From Spisula solida (lineage: Eukaryota > Mollusca > Bivalvia > Venerida > Mactridae), in NCBI GenBank assembly GCA_947247005.1, contig OX365955.1, forward strand, positions 37,923,822 through 37,987,821: a stretch of 64,000 bases of DNA, read 5' to 3'. Below the pieces are notes generated by a model. That model was not told the origin of the DNA. It made no database searches and saw nothing but the letters and a program-made list of their open reading frames with translations. Both the position numbers and the translations under genes were made by a program. Shown here one piece after another: positions 11,672 to 24,515 of this stretch. Positions within the stretch are counted from its first letter, which is position 1; each line of letters begins with the position of its first letter.

Positions 11672-12060
11672 TTTCTGTGCTCGGTTGGCTCAGTTGGGCA
11701 TTGTGCCTTGTTAGTCCCCTACCGGTTTTTGACCGGAGGGGACAATAGGTTTGCCCTCCGTCTGTCTATCAGTCTGTCCGTCCGTCAAAAAACCTTGATC
11801 CTGACATAACTGAATCAATTTCTGAGCTAGGTTTATGAAACTTGGTATGTGGATAGGGGGCAATAAGGGGATTATGCACGTCTAAAAATAGTTTGATTTT
11901 GACAAAAATTGTGGTTGCCATGGCAATAGAAACATTGAAAATGGCTTCAAACCGGTAGGGGACTTCTGTATTGCTTGCAATTCTTAATGACGTGTTTGTT
12001 TTATAATGTTTTCTGTGCTCGGCTGGTCAAGTTGAGTGCTGCTTTCCCTGTCTGATCTTC
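11672..12060. repeat. Two direct copies of a TGCTCGGCTGG dispersed repeat
   Basis: The word TTTTCTGTGCTCGGYTGG occurs at about 11672 and 12009, either side of the 250-bp element. Related inverted copies occur near 14797-14850 and 24186-24216, where they include GCACTCAA and CAGGGAAGG. A family of short dispersed repeats of unknown class. Confidence 0.55.
11714..11963. mobile_element. 250-bp element with GTCCCCTACCGGTTT ends
   Basis: The 15-base left end GTCCCCTACCGGTTT and right end AAACCGGTAGGGGAC are exact reverse complements. Inside is GTCTGTCTATCAGTCTGTCC followed by GTCCGTC and a CATGGCAATAGAAAC block, a signature I associate with repeats widespread in bivalve genomes. No open frame. 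Confidence 0.75.
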
Positions 12061-12788
12061 TTGTTTTGATATTACATTGTATGAAAGTGACAGACCTGAA
12101 TAAATGGACTGTAGTATTGATATTTACCATAGTAGTTATTATGCTTGTATGTTTGTTCGCAAATATTTCTAGAGTATAGTATACTAGTAGATCAAATGGC
12201 TGCAAATGTAGTCCCAATTTAGGGCCTTATACGTAGATGAATAGATACAAATACTACTGTTTTCCTCATATTAAATAATATATGCTTTTATGTCCCATGC
12301 TATTTATAGTATAGTCTATTATACATGTAGTCTATATTAATATAATAATATATTCGCACATGGCAGTATGCTGGTGTCTTAGTGGGAGTTTATGGGAGTT
12401 AAAGTGTGCAGATTAGAAGTGCAAATTATGCAATTTTTCGATATGAAATTATTTCATGGAGAATTTAAGTTCCATATTCATTGTTTTAAATTTTAATTAT
12501 TTGACACATTTCGTGATTGTAGAATATTTGGATTTTTTTAACGTCCTCAGATGGTATAGAAATTGTTGAATGTTGTTAACCCTGGGTAGGGAAGGGCATA
12601 TTGGTAGTTTGTAATCTTTTTTTAGAAAGTAGTTTTGACATTTTGCAAAAAACTAACTGGATCTTCTCTCCATATGATTATGACTATAATTTCAATTGCA
12701 CTCGAAATCTGCCATGTGCGTACATTTTGTTGTGTTCTGTTTCCTAACCTTATCGTCTTCTTGTTTTTTTTGTCTTATCTATGTTTAG

Positions 12789-13097
12789 TTGGTCAGAAAT
12801 CAGCAGGAGGAAGCGCACCAAGTTTTCTCGGAAAGCCGGTCATTCGTCAAGTGGAGAAATCAATTGTTTTTGAATGTCGTTTAAAATGTGATCCTCAGCC
12901 TTCTATAACATGGCTCCAAGGATCGAAAGTGATTGAAAGTGGTGGACGCTATGTTATCGCTCATAAGATGGAGGGCGAGGTACATGTCCTGTCCCTCCAA
13001 ATCTCTAGTATCGGAATCCAAGATGGTGGCGAATACAGAGTGTTGGCCAAAAATGCCCGTGGTGAAGCCACGGCTACGGTTAATCTCAATTTGGAAG
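12789..13097 (+). CDS. Twitchin-like gene, single exon encoding all of Ig2
   Basis: A long pyrimidine tract and TTTAG precede 309 bp that encode a complete I-set Ig domain: GQKSAGGSAPSFLGKPVIRQ, B-strand FECRL with Cys, C-strand SITWLQGS, D/E strands VHVLSLQIS, tyrosine corner DGGEYRVLAKN and final ATVNLNLE. It enters in phase 1 (completing Val with TT) and leaves in phase 1 at GTAAAC. Unlike Ig1 and Ig3-Ig6 it has no internal intron. The F-strand Cys is again replaced (YRV). Role: structural Ig module of a sarcomeric protein. Very similar to Ig1, suggesting local duplication. Confidence 0.94.
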
Positions 13098-14395
13098 GTA
13101 AACAGTCTTGTTGTGGTGAACTTCTATACCCCTAAACTTGAACCTTCTTCACATAATTACATGTCTTCTCATTTATCTACCTAAAAAATCCCTGACTTCT
13201 CATAATCCATTTTCAAAATTAAATACACATTTATAACTAACCATTTCTATGATATTAGCCAAACTCATTTCCAGTTTGCTTCCACCTTAAATTTTATTTT
13301 TTATCTAACTCTCTGCAAACTGGTTTGTGCTATTTTATTCTTGTTTATTATTTATTTATTTAATTATTACATGAAGCGGATACTAAACAGACAGATATTT
13401 CCTGTTTGAGATGTTTGACTGCCTCTATTTGGTTGTTTGGGGCCAAATACAACAGAAAACAACCTGGCATATTCTACTGTATCATATATTCACTTACTCA
13501 TTAAAATTTATTTCATTTAATATTTATTCAGCCATTGTCATATACAAATTTTAATCAGTGTTTTTATCATTGGCCTATTCTGATGTTCGAGAACATTTTC
13601 CCTACCGGTAACATACTTAGGGTTCAAATTCAATTAAGAGACATTTATTCAAAGTGACAATTAAACTTATTAAATCTATATTTTTAAATATTTTACTTTC
13701 ATAATAAATATATAATAATCTAAGACTATAAATATACCTGGTAATATATATCATGAGATGTTCACAAATCAAGTCCATCTGCTTGCAATCTTTCAATCTT
13801 TCATTATCATTATTTAAATTACCATCTATATCATCTTAATTTCTTCAACATATAGTTTCAATTTGGCATCTCGTTAAAACTTCAAGAAATATTTTTTTAC
13901 CAATGTTTGCATTCTTATGTTATTTCTTGTTTCTGGTTTTCATACGATGCTAGTCATTATTTTGCTGTAAATATATTGTACCGGTCTTTAAAACAACATA
14001 AAACATGTAATTTTCAATATTTATGTAGAGAGTATTATCGTTTTCTCAAATCAACTTTCAGTGCAGTCTGGTAAGACAAGTGTAAAACATACAAGAATCG
14101 TGACATTTATTGCCCAATTCTCTATGTTGCATGGTGCAAAATGTCTCTTATAATCGAATATTTCAGTATACCCGGAACTCTGTTTTCTTTTAAATTACTA
14201 TGTTTGCTTCGTTTAGATCAGTTTCTTGATTAATGCAATGTATCAGTTTATTGACTTCACTAGGTTCTTCTAATTGTACTGTACAGACTTGTTACGGGTA
14301 TTGTATATGTACCTTAACACAATTTTATTCTCTTAGAGTGCTAAATATACAATCGGTTATCAATACCTTTGTTTTAAAATCTGTAATTCTAATGG

Positions 14396-14560
14396 CTTGC
14401 CCTGCTAGCACACTTGGTAGAGCATTGCAACTGTAGATAGAGCACTGGAACAGTTGATAGTGCATTATCACCCAGAGCACTCACAAGACTGTCACCCAGA
14501 CGTTGTGGGTTTTATTCTCAAGTTGCGCAGTTAATAAGCTTCACTAAATGCCAATGTAAT
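14396..14560 (+). mobile_element. Possible degenerate tRNA-type SINE
   Basis: A box A-like TAGCACACTTGGTAGAGC (14406-14423) and a weak box B-like GGTTTTATTCTC (about 14508-14519), spaced further apart than in a tRNA because a GATAGAGCACTGG-like word is repeated in between. Suggestive only. Confidence 0.4.
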
Positions 14561-15038
14561 TCAAAGCTTAGGCATAGAGGTATCTAGTGTTATGATAGTT
14601 CATTAGCACATCATATTTTGGATTACGATATAAAACTGTATAATAGATTGACAGAGACATTTTCACTGTGAGAACTTTGTCCTCATATTGTCTATATGTG
14701 CTTTACGTCTCGCTTTCGTTGTCGCTTCCATGCAATGGAAATCTGTCACATTCAACATGTTTTCATTTAAATATTAAAAAAAGATAATATTAAGTCAGAC
14801 AGGGAAGGCAGCACTCAATTGAACCAAACGAACACAGAAAACATAAATCACATACAGAAGTCACTCATGAATATATTTGAAATCATATATAGTGTGTTTA
14901 TATTTACTTTAGGAACAGTTTTAAAATAACTTTTGAGTCAGTCAATGAAAAAATGTTTTACAAATAATGGACCAATAGAAATTGAGCTCACATATTTTGA
15001 ACAAAATACATGCTATTCTTTTTTTGCACTGAGGACCA

Positions 15039-15297
15039 GGGCTGGTATTCATAAAGCATCTTAGTAGAAATCTTAGAATTTTCTTAAAAACATCAAATTT
15101 CCTTAAGTGTGTCAGCCTAACAAGAAACTCAAAATTCTTGAATTTTTACATAGGTTTAAAGCTTTGTAGTAAGAGCTACAATAATCACTAAAAAAAAGGG
15201 TTAATCTTCAATGTGTGGGAAATAAGCGCAACCCAAGTTTTTGACTTAAGTCAAAATATTTAAGTTTTCCACTAAGATGCTTTGTGAATACCAGCCC
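15039..15297. mobile_element. 259-bp MITE, GGGCTGGTATTC ends
   Basis: Left end GGGCTGGTATTCATAAAGCA then TCTTAGT; right end ACTAAGATGCTTTGTGAATA then CCAGCCC. The ends are near-perfect complements over about 27 bases. Sub-terminal CTTAAG words also mirror each other. No coding capacity. Confidence 0.8.
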
Positions 15298-15462
15298 AGA
15301 TTGGTCAGAAATATATAGTATGAAATAGTATTTCTAAATTTAGGTTCAATGACAGTTACAGACCGAAACTAATTTTGAATCTCGGTCAACCAATGAAAAC
15401 ATGTCTTTCAAACTATATACCAATAGACATTGTGTATACAAATATGGTATGGGGAGACCACC

Positions 15463-15572
15463 TATTCATATGCAAAATACCCACCAGAAATCTATTGGAT
15501 GAATGAACAATAAAAACTTGCCACTATCCAAAAGCTTGCTGGTGGGCACATTTGCATAATATTATGAATAGA
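15463..15572. mobile_element. Small foldback element
   Basis: CTATTCATATGCAAAATACC then CACCAG on the left; CTGGTGGGCACATTTGCATA then ATATTATGAATAG on the right. Imperfect complements across about 110 bp. Intronic. Confidence 0.6.
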
Positions 15573-18338
15573 TCTGTATACAAACATGATATCTGCTATA
15601 TTCAACTAACTTAATTTGGTTGGATTATACTGTAGAAAAATGGTATAAAACACGAATATAATAGAGATGCAAAGGAGTACCATTGTTATTATATATGTCA
15701 GCTTCTAGGTCTCAAACTTCAAGGTATCATTCATTAGTGTGCCGCTTTTTGTTTTGTTTGCATTTGTTTTAATTTTCTCTGATCAGCTACAATCTAAACG
15801 TACAAGCCACCATACAAACAGTCTGTTTATATGAGTATCATTGTGTCGCAATTTAAGAGATTGCTGCGCTTTCTTTGGAAGTATGTTTATTTTAAGTTTG
15901 TCTGTGAAGAAATGTACTTCAAAAAATGATATTATAATATAACAGATCTATTACAATCTATTTTCATTTTGAATGGTCGGTACATTCTCAGACTGATTTT
16001 GAATTGCACATGCCTTATAATAGCATAAATTTGTGATGATAAAAAATGATTTTAGCAGATGTAACGCTTTTAAAAATATCACATTATACTCTTTCAAAAT
16101 TATGCTGATCAGATAAAATTCAACGTTTTACATCATGCATTCACCATACCACACCGTACCATTTCAATCCATGCGCGGTTCCCCCTCACACCATCACCTT
16201 CCCTCAGCCTCCAATCACCGTGGTAACCGACCTTCCTGTCAAGCTCCCGTCACCGTGGTAACCGACCTCCCTGTCAACCTTCACTACGGAAACCAATGTG
16301 TGCCACAACACTCTATGGAATACTCGTGCACCACCAAAAACCTCAACTTGAAGAATTTTGGGGCGAAACCCAGCTTTGTGAATATTGTATCCTGAAGTTT
16401 GGAGTATTTTTTCCCTCTTATATTTGACTTTGTGAAATATATAAAGGGTTCATATTTAAGACATGTGTTGCAATATGAATATAAATGTTAATATATTTGC
16501 CTGCGTTTTCAGCATAGGATGCACTGCTAATTTGGCGTTTTACTTGCTTAAGCTTGAATTGCTTCTATGCTGTTTAATAGTGCTATGCGTGCTTAATATT
16601 AGCTACAATTTTTGTTCAACTATTTTCATATATTTGTCATTCTAGAATAATTTTGATTATCAATTGTTTCAATTTGCTGAATTATTATAGTTAAAAATGT
16701 TCATGTGTCTTTGTTGATTTTATATTAACTAGTACAGACTAGTTTATTTATTTACTAATTTTGTTATAACATTTATGTTATTTCTAATTTTGATTTTACT
16801 TTATGTAGCAATTGAGTAGATCTACTTTAAAGTTTGTATAATATTTTGACTGATGGTGGTTGAAACATATTAGTATATAAAACGTATAAGATTTAACATG
16901 TTCAAAGAGGTAGTGAAACTTATTAGACATAAAGTAACTGTTGGTTTTTATATGCTAAAATTAAGTCAAGTTTAAAAATGGTCAATGTTGCCAAAAAAAA
17001 CATATCTAAAACATAGTTATGCATAATTGTCTTTCACATTTCAAAATTTTTCAAGTGAGACTTGAAATTATGCCATTTTGATAATATCAATGAAAAAAAA
17101 ACTACAGTTAACAAACTTGGGTTTCATGTGGAGACTACAGATTTTACCAAGAAATAATCTTAACGCAGTTGTCTTGATTTCTGATACTTTTATAATTCTT
17201 ATCTAGCTGGAATTTTATTATGATTACCTGGTGAATACAACATGTTTGTGTGATAGACATTTCCTGATAGTAGTAGTGTATTTAACTACCCGTCTAGTGT
17301 GAATCCCGGGTCAGAATCGTCATCAATATTTTCCTGCCATGTAAACTATGATGGGCTAAGTGTTAATTATGAGTGATTTACTTGTCATAAGTTGGATGTA
17401 TGCTCTTCTAATTGCCTCGCTTAACTTGTAATAAATTGGACAGACGCTGTTCTAATTGCCTCCCTTGTGTATCAGCTTGTCTATTACTGAGTGTAAGATT
17501 AAAAGAGTCGAGTTTTAATAACCTCTTCAATGATTTTTGTATGATTGCAACATTAGGGTTATCATCATACTTAGGTAATTCTTCAAAGATTGCTTCAGAA
17601 GTACCTGCAATTAAGGACCAAGAAACCAATTAGTATACTTCTTTATGTAAGTGATGAACAGTACAAGGGTTAGGAACTCAACTCACCAACTCAACTCATC
17701 TCTCAGTTCATACATAAGTGGACAGATTAACTTTTATTCCCTAACAATAATACAGGCTATTATGTTTCTAAGTTGCACATTATAAATTGAAAATTAAAAA
17801 AAAATTGAAATGCGAAAGTTGAGATTACTGCGTCCAATATATATGTGCGACTAATACTAATTTCAGTTCTATGCAATTGCATTCTGTGATGTTAATACGT
17901 CATAAATGATAATTAAATCAGCTTGACTTTGTTCAAGGTTATATTACATATTTCGAGTATTTACTAGAATAATTCCTGGTATTTTATCATACTTACAGTA
18001 ATTACTTGACCCATGTGGGTAACGTCTGGGTATAAACACTCAGTACTGATGATCAAGTACTTAGAGATAATATCTCGAGAGTTCTTTGATGAACCCAACT
18101 ATAAGTTAAACATTTATTATACATAATATGTATCATTTCTTTCTACCAGTACTTGTATTAAAACGTGTAACAGATCTAATAAAATGATTCTATATAGTAT
18201 ATTACATAATAATTATACTAATATATTATATTTTACACTTTGTATATTTATCGACTTCCGTTTGGTATAAGTAACCAGCATGCTAAGTTGGCTTTGATGA
18301 ACAAACTAATTAAATTGTTTTCTTCTTTATTTTTTCAG

Positions 18339-18351
18339 GTAAAAAACCACA
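18339..18351 (+). CDS. Twitchin-like gene, 13-nt linker microexon before Ig3
   Basis: Thirteen bases (GTAAAAAACCACA) between a strong acceptor (CTTTATTTTTTCAG) and a consensus donor (GTAAGT). With the G left from the Ig2 exon it reads GGT AAA AAA CCA CA, completed by G at 18863: Gly-Lys-Lys-Pro-Gln. The joined product is a short basic linker (GKKPQVPAGKAPHF) between Ig2 and Ig3. The frame closes exactly on both sides, which is strong evidence for so small an exon. Skipping it would shift the frame. Confidence 0.85.
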
Positions 18352-18862
18352 GTAAGTATTTGTTTGAATTATTCTTATATAATAAAAATGTAGATTTGGA
18401 ATATTAAATTCTTACGGATGTTCTGTAAAGGTTGTTTGAGCATTTGTTATGAATGGAGATTACTTTAAGGTCAGTTATAATCAAAGCCTCTGAGAACATT
18501 TAAGAGCAATGTCTGTATGCTTTCATTTGTAATAGACCTAGCTTAAACACACACATACACGCAAAATGCTTCCCATGTCAGTATTTTATTTATGTGGAAA
18601 TTGTCTATAATATAGTGTAGGTCGAAGTCTGCAGGTCCGTTGGCCATTTTCCCCCACATGTGGAGAAGTTGCCTGTTCCTTGTAAAAGTATAAGTTAGAA
18701 CTGGCCAGGATACAGTCCAGGAAAACTGGTTAGGTGAAATGGCTGCCATAATATATAACTGAAAGATTGTTCAGAAATGGCGTTAAAATCCGAAGAAACA
18801 AACTAAACCAAACCGGAATAAATAATCAAACACACAAACTAAACCATGAATGTTACTTTCAG
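18352..18862. other. Intron, largely SINE-like sequence
   Basis: 511 bp. From about 18541 to 18845 it looks like the 3' part of a SINE or LINE and runs almost up to the acceptor of the next exon. Confidence 0.7.
18541..18845 (+). mobile_element. SINE/LINE 3' region with CAAAC-rich tail
   Basis: Contains ATATATAACTGAAAGATTGT, TCAGAAATGGCGTTAAAATCC, and a tail of AAACAAACTAAACC repeats to about 18845. The ACTGAAATATTG..GGCGTTAAAC..CAAACAAA pattern is one I associate with tails of tRNA-type SINEs in molluscs. The 5' end is unclear. The open frame on the minus strand here is not a gene. Confidence 0.55.
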
Positions 18863-19079
18863 GGTACCAGCTGGTAAAGCTCCACATTTCCTACAGAAAC
18901 CAACCATCAAACAACAAGCTAACCTACTTGTGATGACGTGTCAGCTGGAAGCTAAACCAGCCCCTAGTATCAAGTGGTTCCGTGAAACACAGGAACTCAC
19001 TCATGGGGGCCGTTACAATATTCAACTTACAAATGATGCTAAAAATACAGAATTATTTGTCGCAACTCTTCAGATTAAG
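18863..19079 (+). CDS. Twitchin-like gene, exon for first two-thirds of Ig3
   Basis: Acceptor TACTTTCAG, donor GTAAGC at 19080. After the first G (completing Gln) it reads VPAGKAPHFLQKPTIKQQ, B-strand MTCQLEAKPAP, C-strand SIKWFRETQEL, and E-strand ELFVATLQIK, ending exactly on a codon. The domain is completed by the exon at 38947, 19.9 kb away. The B-strand Cys is present. The ATG at 18846, which opens the frame, is in the intron and is not a likely start. Confidence 0.93.
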
Positions 19080-21248
19080 GTAAGCTGGTGTTTTGTTGTT
19101 CAATAACAGAGGGGTGATCCATAAATATGTGGAAAGGTGCTCTGATTTCTTTTACTCCATACTCATAACTTTTGGAAAAAGCGGTGAAAACTTTATGTTG
19201 AGGTCTTGTTGTGTATCATATGTGGCGGTGACACATTTTCGTGTCAGATATCTCTAGAAAAAAGGAGGCCCCACAGTGAACGACCCATGCTCGTTACGGT
19301 ATAACAAGAGAGATGATGAATCATGTAATTATGTTTACCTTATATGGTTTCTTTGTTCCTGTACTTGAACAAAATGGAAAACAGCACTTACCTAGTTATA
19401 GATCTATAGATTGAAAACAAGTATTGAGCAATGACTGCACTTATAGCAAAATACTTTATATAGTGTATATCCAAAGGTTACGGTTCAGAGTTCAGATTCT
19501 ATCTATAGACAAAATAGGTAGGTGGCATGGAGGTGGTCTGCACAGGGAGGGGAAATAAAAATATGAACAAACAGCCTGGGAATCATCTGCAATGTAAAAA
19601 GATCAAAAATAAGACTCAAACAAATGTTATTGAAATATTTATAGGTGTATTGGTCAGTTTATGATAATGTACCCTTGCATTTTGGCCAGTAACATTTAGA
19701 TTAAATGAGGGTACAGTTTTATGTACCTGCCCCTGTGTCAGAAACCACCCACCAACCACGTATCTTTACCGACCTCTATTAACACACCATGACATTGTCA
19801 GTCTATTCTACAATACAGTTCACAGACGGGTAGTAAATATATATTCTGGATCTTAATGCCACTAATCTTGCCTACCTTTGATTTTAATCAACTATAATAT
19901 CCACTAGATGCATTTATCTGTGATATTAATCAGGATATATCAGGAATTGTAAATAATCTCCCACCCACCCAAACCACAGAAGGCAGTAGACTACGACAAT
20001 CAAGTGGGAGCTATGCTCCTGTGGACATGCATCTAGTTAATAAAGATAAGTCAATATGATAAAACAACCTATACGTCTCATTAAAATCTAAATGACGTGC
20101 ACCTACTAGGCTGGAAAGCACTCTCGATTAAATCAGTGTAAATATGATACATTGATGACTGTGCAGGTTTTTGGAAGCTTTTTAGTGCTTGTGTTGGAAT
20201 TTCTCATAAAAAATTGTGTTTCTTGGAATTTTTCTACCAAGCTTCCTTATCTCTATATTGCTCGCTCTCTCTCCCCCCTCTCTCGTTCTCTCAAGTCGAA
20301 TGCTGTATCAATATATTTTCTACCTTGAGGAATTGCCAAGTCAGCATATATATGTAAGACAGCTGTTATATCTACACTGTTTATTACTGTCTGTACAATG
20401 TATGTGATGTACATTCTATGGTGTATAATATTATCTAACAATGTAAGGGGAGCAACTCTGCTTGTCAGGTGTCATTGCAAGGAAAGATAACCTGTGTAGG
20501 CATGTGGCTTTGAGTGTTGATAACTGCAAAATATGCAAGGTTACGTAGCCTGAAAGGGTTTGAACAGTTCTGAATACCGTTATTGTGTAGTTTTGTCTAT
20601 TGGTCAATCTATGTTTTAATTTCCTGAACACCATTTCCTAAACTGCTTATAATTGGCAGTGAAATAAATATTTTTTATTTATAAATTAAAACATCTGATA
20701 TGGAACTGAGTTGCTCTGTTTATTTATTTCTATGTATTGAAGTCATGGCAGGCAGACTTATGTCTGTGTTTTTGTTTTTACTTGCCTATCATTTCATTGC
20801 TTTGGGTTCAGATGAACTAATTAAAGTCTCATTTATGTCATCGCCAGTAGCGATTTTAATGAATTTAAAATGTTTTTAATGGGAACTGAAATTTAACGAA
20901 TCTTGTTAATGGATTTCCATGACATCTTCCTAAATTTCGTACAAAGAATTTCAAATTAGTTCCCGATTACAGAAGAATTTGTTGGTCTTAAATTAGAAAA
21001 CAGGCCTAGTACAAACTAATTTTAGATTTTACATGGTAGGGTAGATATTTCCAGCTAATTGCTATAACTGATAAGCCCTGATTTACGTATTGTGCAATCT
21101 TGACTTAACTGAAATTGTGTGAAGGAATTTAGGCGTTGATGCATTTCATGAAATTTAGAACATAACTTCTGTGAAGATCTGATGGTTTAGATTGATTTAC
21201 TGAAGGTTTTTGTCAGTTTTGTATAATTTCTATGACGTGTTTTTTGTT

Positions 21249-21343
21249 CTCGAATTTGAAAGGCCGCACGTAGAATTCGGAAGGCTGCACGTAGAATTTG
21301 AAAGGCTGCACGTAGAATTTGAAAGGCTGCACGTAGAATTTGA
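21249..21343. repeat. 23-bp tandem repeat, four copies
   Basis: Copies of GAAAGGCTGCACGTAGAATT plus TT; the second has CGGAAGG in place of TGAAAGG. Intronic. Confidence 0.9.
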
Positions 21344-21750
21344 CACTTGTCGGAAAGTAAGATGAACCTGTATGGGAAATTTACATGTTGAATTTTCTTA
21401 TAGATCAGTGGTTTTCAGATCTGGATTTTCTCTGAGATTATGATGCTTGCTTCAAATGATAAGACCAATTTGTTAGTGAATTAGAATTATATGTTGCTGT
21501 GCTTTGAAAGGTTCATTTTTTATATCATTTTTCAACAATTCACTCATTTAAAACCAGTTTTCCATGAATTTGGCATAAGAAGTAGTTCTGTCATTCTCTT
21601 CCATAAGGGACTGTTAACTTCTCCATATGTTAAGGTCCTGGTTATTTCCAGTGTCACCAAAACCATGTTACGAACAAGTTCCTGAGCATACAGCTGTCAA
21701 TGAATAGGCTGAGCTGCCATGTTGAATGTCACAAAGTTTGTCTTTGGTTG

Positions 21751-22146
21751 TTCTCCTTAATCATTGGTAGGATTGTGCTCATTCTCCTTAATCATTGGTA
21801 GGATTGTGCTCATTCTCCTCAATCATTGGTAGGATTGTGCTCATTCTCCTTGATCATTGGTAGGATTGTGCTCATTCTCCTTAATCATTGGTAGGATTGT
21901 GCTCATTTTCCTTAATCATTGGTAGGATTGTGCTCATTCTCCTTGATCATTGGTAGGATTGTGCTCATTCTCCTTGATCATTGGTAGGATTGTGCTCATT
22001 CTCCTTAATCATTGGTAGGATTGTGCTATTTCTCCTTAATCATTGGTAGGATTGTGCTCATTCTCCTTAATCATTGGTAGGATTGTGCTATTTCTCCTTA
22101 ATCATTGGTAGGATTGTGCGCATTCTCCTTTATCATTGGTAGGATT
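21751..22146. repeat. 31-bp minisatellite, about 13 copies
   Basis: Unit TCTCCTTAATCATTGGTAGG followed by ATTGTGCTCAT. Variants include TTGATC for TTAATC and CTATTT for CTCATT; the last variant recurs in alternate late copies. Intronic. Confidence 0.96.
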
Positions 22147-22910
22147 TCCATAAATCTTCACATGAATACTTGGTGAGCATATTGTCAGGAATTCTTTGTG
22201 GGATGATTTTTGCCAGAGTTATGGTTCTTTGTGAGAGACATACCTTTTTGTGTCAAAATCCCCATCTAGTTGAGGACATATTTTATCTTCAATTTGTCTT
22301 AAATGCTTGGAACTGCATGGAACATGTCAATTCTCAGAACACACAGATAAAAAATTTCTTCATGATTCTATTTCTTAGGTCAAAGCATATTTTTCTGATC
22401 TTTTCAAGGTTGAATCAGTCCATTAAACATTAATATAAATAAATAACATATTTTTCGTATCAATTTTCTCAGCCCTATAATTTATAACTTGATAAATATA
22501 TACTCCATGATCTGGGCTTACGTGTCTGTATTTCACTGATGAGAAAAAATCTCTTGTTGATTGGGAATATCATGATATGACCCGATATATAATACACCTG
22601 ATTTTATCATACCAGAACACCCTTACTCTAGGCATCAGGAAGATATCTAGCTTATAATTCTGATGAAGAGTTATGTTGACCCAAGCTGGTAAATTTTAAT
22701 AAAAGAATTTTACACATCATAGGAAACTTATTTGACATTCTTAATGGCATTATGATACCATGTAGTATTTCATGTATAGTAAACAAACTTTGAGGTACTT
22801 ATTCAATTAAAATACACTTCACAATCTGTTGTCCAGACATCATTGATTGTGTATTTTTCTCCAAGTTATTTTTTTACAGGCAGTAAAAAAAGTTGTCTTC
22901 ATTCCCAAAT

Positions 22911-23075
22911 TGCAGTAGAATTTTGATGCCTCAAACTGCCTTTGGACCAGGTAAATAGTTTGAGCCACCTACTGTATACATATTATACATCATATTGCCT
23001 TGACCAACGAACCTGTTTGAGTTTTTCTGGATGTTCAAGGCAAAACTGTCTGAGGCATGGAAGTTCTATTGTAGT
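22911..23075. mobile_element. Possible MITE, about 165 bp
   Basis: Left end GCAGTAGAATTTTGATGCCT CA and right end TGAGGCATGGAAGTTCTATTGTAG are imperfect complements, and the interior also mirrors (CTTTGGACCAGG with weak counterpart). CAGT-type ends suggest a Tc1/mariner derivative. Confidence 0.5.
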
Positions 23076-23769
23076 CTCAAATCAACTTAAGTGAAGTACT
23101 TGACCTTAACCTTTACTAAGTTTACGAAGATCAACCAAAAAAATTGATTCATTCTTGAAGCCTTCCTGCCAACTCTATTGTTACTTTTACATGATGAAAT
23201 GTATATAGAAAAACATAGTTATTTTAGATATTTTTTAGAATTTTTCTTTGTTACCAATTTTTGCCAAGAATTGCTTGCCAAAGATTTTAATCCAGCAAAC
23301 ATTTTCTCCACTAGCCTTTTTGCTTTACCGGTATATTGGGATTTTTATTTTCGAAGTGTGAACATGATTGAATATTGTAAACTATTTGGCATCATATACA
23401 TCAGTACTCCATTCAACATTCTAGTAACAGTAATTATATTGATATAAACTTGCATTCCTGACATATCTGTGTGTTACAGATCCCCCAACTTTCCGCATAC
23501 TGTAGATATAAAACCTGTGTATTGAAATAGAATTTGGATATTCTACAAGAACATTTTTACTCCCTGTATGTTATGTTCTGTGGTTTGACGTGAGTGATGA
23601 ATATCAGTCTGGCACATATGTTGGATGAGGCCCACATTCATTCTATGATCATATGTCTTGTAATATACATGTAAAGTACAAACCTCTGTAGGAAAAAAAT
23701 GGAGAAAAAAAACAAGAAAAAAATCCCTGTAAAACAACACCCTTTAGGAGCCGCAAATATTGGCTATTG

Positions 23770-23888
23770 AATATATATAGAGGTTGTTGCTGTGCAGAGG
23801 TTAAATGTATAGTTAATATTGGCTTAGGGAAATTTTGAAGGTATTGTTATAGGGAGGTGGGTCGCTATGGAGAGGTTGTACTGTATAG
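23770..23888. repeat. Short repeat related to the 40956 MITE
   Basis: Contains TATAGAGGTTGTTGCTGTGC near its start and GGAGAGGTTGTACTGTATAG at its end, words also found in the ends of the element at 40956-41131. Probably a diverged relative. Low detail. Confidence 0.4.
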
Positions 23889-24515
23889 GCAATGGATGAT
23901 CATGGTCTGCAAGTAGCAAAACATGAATAAGCATTATCTTCAGATTTCTCACTTGCTTCATTTGTCCTTCTTGCTCCATGTGTGGCATAGGGCATTCACC
24001 ACCCTCTGCCATCATCTGTAAATGGTATGATGTTAATAGTGATGTAAGTAGTCAAGTTAGCTGAGACAGCTGGTAGACCTCTTGATTGTCATTTGGACAA
24101 TTTAGATTCCATCTCCTAGTTTAGCAATCTTCACTGACATTGCCCCAAGTCCTCCAGGTGAAAAATATAATAAAAATCAGACATGGAATTTAGCACTCAA
24201 CTGAAATAGCCGAGCACGAAAGGCAGTTCCTATTTAATAGTGCAGGTGTCTCTACAATTACATTAATTGAAACTGTACATAATTTTGCTTTCACAAATCA
24301 AGATATGTACCAATGACTATCAATTTTTTATTGCTGATTAATAGCGAACATGATTCTGAGAAATGATTTTAGCATGATAATCCATTCCTCCAATTCATCA
24401 TACAAATTCTGATTAATCAGATATTATGTTTGATTAATACCTCAGAATAACGAACACATGTCGCTTATCTCCAATAGTTCAGTCAGGGATAAATTCCAAG
24501 CAAAACATTTCCTAG

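Larger units (their letters stand above)
9584..12788. other. Intron
   Basis: 3.2 kb between Ig1 and Ig2. It contains a hAT-like MITE (9733-10090), a dispersed repeat (11141-11345) with an inverted relative at 37012-37240, and a 250-bp element (11714-11963) lying between two copies of a TGCTCGGYTGG repeat. No exon seen. Confidence 0.75.
13098..18338. other. Intron
   Basis: 5.2 kb. It contains a possible SINE (14396-14560), an inverted TGCTCGG-family repeat (14797-14850), a 259-bp MITE (15039-15297), a small foldback (15463-15572) and a C-rich segment with a short duplication (16190-16290). The rest is AT-rich and holds no credible exon. Confidence 0.7.

Noticed and set aside
16135..16395. C-rich open frame with a duplicated CACCGTGGTAACCGACC
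   Set aside because: Has acceptor- and donor-like words but no phase-consistent join to the Ig2 exon and the 18339 microexon, which already fit together exactly.
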